This document shows positions 4,888 through 7,757 of a stretch of DNA of 7,757 nucleotides, in pieces; position 1 is the first letter of the stretch, and the number at the start of each line of letters is the position of its first letter. The notes under the pieces are model-generated. The model was not told the DNA's origin. It did not search any database and saw only the letters and a program-made list of their open reading frames with translations. The position numbers and the translations under genes were made by a program. This DNA comes from Anaerolineae bacterium. GTDB lineage: Bacteria; Chloroflexota; Anaerolineae; B4-G1. The stretch spans positions 1 through 7,757 of the forward strand of contig JAUXFI010000089.1 in assembly GCA_030620125.1 (NCBI GenBank). The letters run 5' to 3'.

Positions 4888-5976
4888 ATGCACAAGTTAC
4901 TCTTGGCAGGCATGAGCCTGCTGGTAGTCGTGACGTTGTTGGCGGGCTGCGCCCAGCCGACTGAGGCCCCCACTGAGGCCCCCACTGAGGCCCCCACCGA
5001 GGCTCCGGCCGAAATCACCGTGGAGGATTGCCCCAAGGCCGAAGTCTTCTGCGTTGGGTTAGTGACCGACGTGGGCAAGATTGACGACAAGTCGTTCAAC
5101 CAGTCCACGTGGGAAGGTGTGAAGCAGGCCGAGGAAGAGTTGGACGCGCTCGTCCAGTACATTGAGACGACTGACTCGAAGGACTATGGCAAGAACATTG
5201 CCCAGTTCGCCGATGCCGGGTTCGACGTGATCGTGACCGTGGGCTTTGGGCTGGGCGAGGCAACCCTGGAGGCCGGCCCGCAGTACCCCGATGTCAAGTT
5301 CATCGGCGTGGACCAGTTCCAGGGCGAGGCAGTGCCGAATGTCGTGGGCTTGATCTTTCCTGAAGACCAGTCTGGTTTCCTGGCTGGCGCACTGGCCGCG
5401 TTGATGAGTGAGAGTGGCAAGCTCGGCGCCGTGTTGGGCACAGATGCTGTACCACCGGTGTGGCGCTTTGGTGAAGGCTACCGTGCCGGGGCCGAGTACG
5501 TCCGCCCGGACGTCGAAGTGAACATTGTTTACCACAACGATGTGGGTTTCGACAAGACCTTTACCGACCCGGAGTGGGGCAAGACAACCGCCCTCTCGAT
5601 GATTGACAAGGGTGTGGACGTCGTCTTTGGCGCGGGCGGCAAGACCGGCAACGGCGCTCTGATGGGTTGCGCCGAGAAGGGCGTGATGGCCATCGGCGTA
5701 GACACCGATCAGTACTACACCGTGCCCGAAGCGCAGGCGGTATTGCTGACCAGCGCGATGAAACTGCTCACCCCTGGCACGTTCGATCTGATCAAGATGG
5801 CCAAAGAGGGCAACTTCCCGGCGGGCGGCAACTACCTGGGCGCGGCGGGTCTGGCTCCTTACCACGACCTTGCCGATAAGGTTCCGGCGGAGGTTGACGC
5901 CAAGGTTCAGGAAATTGACGCGGCCTTCAAGGATGGATCACTAGAGACTGGTGTGTCCCCTGTCAAGCCGGAATAG
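4888..5976 (+). CDS. BMP-family nucleoside-binding lipoprotein of an ABC importer
   Basis: A 362-residue extracytoplasmic lipoprotein of the BMP/PnrA family (PF02608), which binds purine nucleosides or related ligands for an ABC importer. A signal peptide with a Lys3 start and a hydrophobic run (4-18) ends in the lipobox LLAG-Cys21, the lipidation site. A linker of four TEAP repeats (25-40) tethers the domain. BMP motifs follow: VGLVTDVGKIDDKSFNQ (56-72, ligand-contacting Asp and Phe), YPDVKFIGVD (133-142), FPEDQSGFLAGALA (157-170), FGEGYRAG (194-201), GAGGKTGNGAL (248-258) and AIGVDTDQY (268-276). ATG 4888 is chosen for its AGGAG eight bases upstream and proper signal peptide; an in-frame TTG at 4870 overlaps that site. 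Two permease genes follow after a 100-base gap with a hairpin. Exact ligand is inferred from family only. Confidence 0.95.
   Translation: MHKLLLAGMSLLVVVTLLAGCAQPTEAPTEAPTEAPTEAPAEITVEDCPKAEVFCVGLVTDVGKIDDKSFNQSTWEGVKQAEEELDALVQYIETTDSKDYGKNIAQFADAGFDVIVTVGFGLGEATLEAGPQYPDVKFIGVDQFQGEAVPNVVGLIFPEDQSGFLAGALAALMSESGKLGAVLGTDAVPPVWRFGEGYRAGAEYVRPDVEVNIVYHNDVGFDKTFTDPEWGKTTALSMIDKGVDVVFGAGGKTGNGALMGCAEKGVMAIGVDTDQYYTVPEAQAVLLTSAMKLLTPGTFDLIKMAKEGNFPAGGNYLGAAGLAPYHDLADKVPAEVDAKVQEIDAAFKDGSLETGVSPVKPE
4960..5007 (+). repeat. 12-bp tandem repeat encoding the TEAP linker
   Basis: ACTGAGGCCCCC occurs three times exactly (4960-4971, 4972-4983, 4984-4995), followed by a diverged fourth copy ACCGAGGCTCCG (4996-5007). 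Each copy encodes Thr-Glu-Ala-Pro between the lipidated Cys and the binding domain. Perfect DNA identity of three copies suggests recent slippage expansion; copy-number change stays in frame and would alter only tether length. Confidence 0.9.
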
Positions 5977-6008
5977 CCGATAGCGAATAGCTATAGCTAA
6001 TGGCGAAT
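5974..6008 (+). repeat. Heptamer array 5 (TAGCGAA type, about 5 degenerate units)
   Basis: Units TAGCCGA (5974-5980), TAGCGAA (5981-5987), TAGCTAT (5988-5994), AGCTAAT (5995-6001) and GGCGAAT (6002-6008). The first unit begins with the TAG stop codon of the lipoprotein gene itself. This is the most degenerate of the five arrays, but the seven-base spacing of the TAGC/GCGAA motifs is clear. Confidence 0.65.
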
Positions 6009-6009
6009 T

Positions 6010-6047
6010 GTGCGACGCACCTGCGAAACTGTAGAGGTGCGTCGCAC
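6010..6047 (+). terminator. Long intercistronic hairpin (attenuator or mRNA-stabilising stem)
   Basis: Positions 6010-6022 and 6035-6047 form a perfect 13-bp stem (GTGCGACGCACCT and its complement) with a 12-base loop. On the plus strand it is followed by only TTT-GC and then an A7 run, so it is a weak intrinsic terminator at best. Lying between a binding-protein gene and its permeases, it could cut read-through or protect the upstream message, as intercistronic stems do in other ABC importer operons. It may also be a copy of a dispersed palindromic repeat. Confidence 0.6.
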
Positions 6048-6076
6048 TTTGCAAAAAAAGCGAGAATGGAGCAAAG

Positions 6077-7216
6077 ATGAGTACATCGGCAGAGAAACAC
6101 GCTCCAAGAACCACGTCTGAGATATCAAAGATAAAGCTGGCTATCTATGCCGTTCTTGTGCCACTGTTGGCGGTGTTCACAGCGATGGTGCTAGGCGCGC
6201 TGATCATCGTGGCCGCCGGGGGTGAGCCGCTTGCCGCCTACAAGGGGCTGTTCGAAGGCGCGTTCGGGTCCGCCAAAGCGTTAAGCGAAACGACAGTATG
6301 GGCTACGCCCTACATCTTCGCTGGCCTGGCCGTGGCTCTGGCTTTCAAAGGCGGCTTGTTCAACATCGGCGCAGAGGGGCAACTGGCATTTGGCGCGGTG
6401 GCGGCGGCCTGGGTGGGCTACGCGCTGCCGGACGTGATGGGAGTGACGTTGCCTCCAGTGATTCACGTCCCGCTGGCCGTCGGCGCGGGAATGTTGGCCG
6501 GTGCTATCTGGGGGGCGATCCCGGGCTGGCTCAAAGCCCGCACGGGTGCACACGAGGTCATCAACACCATCATGATGAACTATATCGCCCTGAACCTGAC
6601 CAGTTTTCTCCTCAACGGGCCAATGAAAGACCCAGCTCCCCTCAACGTCGTGGCGCGCACGCCCAAGATTGCCGCAAGCGCGCGGATTCCCCCCGTCATC
6701 TCCGGTTTGCGCTTCCATTGGGGTTTCATTCTGGCGCTAGTAGTGGCCGGTGTCGTCTGGTGGGTCTTGCAAAAGACCACGCTGGGTTTCGAGATCCGCA
6801 CTGCAGGGGCCAATCCCGACGCGGGTCGCTACGCCGGCGTGAATGTGCCTCGCACCATCGTGGTCACGATGATGTTATCGGGCTTGCTGGCCGGACTGGC
6901 TGGCGCTACCGAGGTGACCGCGCTCAACTACCGGCACGAACTGGGTTTCTCCGTCGGCTATGGGTTCGACGCGATTGCGATTGCGCTGCTGGGCAAGACA
7001 CACCCGCTGGGCGTGGTGCTGGCTTCCCTGCTTTGGGGCGCAATGCGCAATGGCGCGTCTCGCATGCAGTTCCTCACTCAAATCCCGGTGGACGTCATAT
7101 CGGTCATTCAGGCGCTCATTCTGCTTTTCGTCGCGGCCGATGCAATCATCCGCTGGATCTACCGCATCCGCGTTGAGGAGGAGCGACTGGTGCTCACGCG
7201 AGGGTGGGGTGGTTGA
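6077..7216 (+). CDS. ABC importer permease, nucleoside type (YufP/NupP-like)
   Basis: A 379-residue inner-membrane permease of the BPD_transp_2 (PF02653) family, of the type paired with BMP lipoproteins. About nine to ten hydrophobic segments are visible, including 21-47, 74-90, 103-118, 131-150, 162-179, 215-231, 261-277, 297-306, 311-321 and 338-357. Family signatures are FNIGAEGQL (95-103), GWLKARTGAHEVINTIMMNY (150-169, the EAA-like loop that docks on the ATPase) and RTAGANPDAGRYAGV (241-255). The N-terminal 18 residues are polar and cytosolic. GGAG (6068-6071) lies five bases before ATG 6077. The gene follows the lipoprotein by 100 bases and is followed by the second permease after 11 bases, with which it should form the heterodimeric channel. 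Subfamily name is by resemblance; substrate unproven. Confidence 0.94.
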   Translation: MSTSAEKHAPRTTSEISKIKLAIYAVLVPLLAVFTAMVLGALIIVAAGGEPLAAYKGLFEGAFGSAKALSETTVWATPYIFAGLAVALAFKGGLFNIGAEGQLAFGAVAAAWVGYALPDVMGVTLPPVIHVPLAVGAGMLAGAIWGAIPGWLKARTGAHEVINTIMMNYIALNLTSFLLNGPMKDPAPLNVVARTPKIAASARIPPVISGLRFHWGFILALVVAGVVWWVLQKTTLGFEIRTAGANPDAGRYAGVNVPRTIVVTMMLSGLLAGLAGATEVTALNYRHELGFSVGYGFDAIAIALLGKTHPLGVVLASLLWGAMRNGASRMQFLTQIPVDVISVIQALILLFVAADAIIRWIYRIRVEEERLVLTRGWGG

Positions 7217-7227
7217 GGAGGCCCATG

Positions 7228-7757
7228 ATGGGAAATTTGGATTGGCGACGCTTGGGGTTCATTGCTCTGATTATTCTGATGCTCATCGGCGTGGTCGTAA
7301 TGGTCGGCGGAGGCGAGGTCGCGCCGTCCGTGATCGTGGTGAGCATGATAGCCACCACCATCGCGGTGGCGACACCGCTTACGCTGGGCGCTCTGTCGGG
7401 CATCTACTGCGAACGCGCGGGAGTGGTCAACATCGGCATCGAAGGGATGATGCTGGCATCCGCTTTCTTTGGCTGGTTTGCTGCCATCTGCTTCAACACG
7501 ATCCTGGGCATGTCCGCTATGCCCAGCCTGATCATCGGCGTGGTAGCGGCCATTCTCACCGGTGGGTTGTTGGGACTGCTACACGCTGTCCTGTCCGTGA
7601 CGTACAATGTGGATCAGATCATCGGCGGGACGGTGATCAACATCCTGGCTATTGGCATCACCGGCTTTCTGAATCGCCAGTTGTTCTTCGAGAAGGGAAG
7701 CATCTTTGGCGGGCAGGTACCTCACGCGCCGGGCGTACTACCGCGCCTTCACATCCC
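7228..7757 (+). CDS. ABC importer permease, nucleoside type (YufQ/NupQ-like), 3' end cut by window
   Basis: The first 176 codons of a second BPD_transp_2 permease; the gene continues past the window edge. Visible family features are TPLTLGALSGIYCERAGVVNIGIEGMM (49-75), typical of the shorter partner permease in BMP systems, and YNVDQIIGGTVINILAIGITGFL (126-148), the EAA-like loop region. Hydrophobic segments lie at about 10-26, 33-57, 77-88, 100-121 and 132-147. ATG 7228 is preferred over the adjacent in-frame ATG 7225 because GAGGAGG (7215-7221) is six bases from it but only three from 7225. This ribosome binding site overlaps the TGA stop of the first permease (7214-7216), so the two are probably translated together. 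The ATPase of the importer should lie downstream or elsewhere. Confidence 0.94.
   Translation, partial: MGNLDWRRLGFIALIILMLIGVVVMVGGGEVAPSVIVVSMIATTIAVATPLTLGALSGIYCERAGVVNIGIEGMMLASAFFGWFAAICFNTILGMSAMPSLIIGVVAAILTGGLLGLLHAVLSVTYNVDQIIGGTVINILAIGITGFLNRQLFFEKGSIFGGQVPHAPGVLPRLHI

Noticed and set aside
4830..4964. A small 44-codon frame starting ATG 4830 downstream of AAAGGAGGTG
   Set aside because: The ribosome binding site is about 20 bases too far away, and the frame runs out of register into the lipoprotein gene with no family character.

Overview
The window looks like a chromosomal segment of a Chloroflexota bacterium (probably an Anaerolineae-like lineage). This is inferred from gene style: GC-rich coding sequence, a lipoprotein with a repeated Thr-Glu-Ala-Pro linker, and a stand-alone TIGR03960-type radical SAM gene. 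No phylogenetic marker was compared, so the placement is tentative. There is no sign of phage, plasmid, transposase or CRISPR.

Layout. Positions 1-203 hold no convincing gene, only a terminator-like hairpin (about 81-112) serving the tRNA-Glu(CTC) on the minus strand (204-276). Between the tRNA and the next gene, two divergent sigma70-type promoters overlap at their -35 boxes. On the plus strand a YjbQ/UPF0047 protein (383-778) is followed one base later by a B12-binding-type radical SAM protein (780-2690), then an M29 aminopeptidase (2729-3838). Convergent to these is rsmG (3888-4655, minus), encoding the 16S rRNA G527 methyltransferase. Divergent from rsmG is a nucleoside-type ABC importer operon: BMP-family lipoprotein (4888-5976), first permease (6077-7216) and second permease (7228 to beyond the window edge). 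An intergenic hairpin separates the binding protein from the permeases. No ATPase gene lies between them, so it must be downstream or elsewhere.

The genes are all recognisable families; the unusual material is between and inside them. Every protein-gene gap longer than about 30 bp, except the 11-bp permease-permease junction, carries an array of imperfect or perfect 7-bp repeats, with a different heptamer in each gap. These arrays abut or enter start and stop codons. Separately, a 72-bp G/C-homopolymer palindromic element sits in frame inside the radical SAM gene and adds 24 low-complexity residues just before the 4Fe-4S motif. These two repeat classes are the best candidates for something not well described. 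I did not find evidence of a new multi-gene system.
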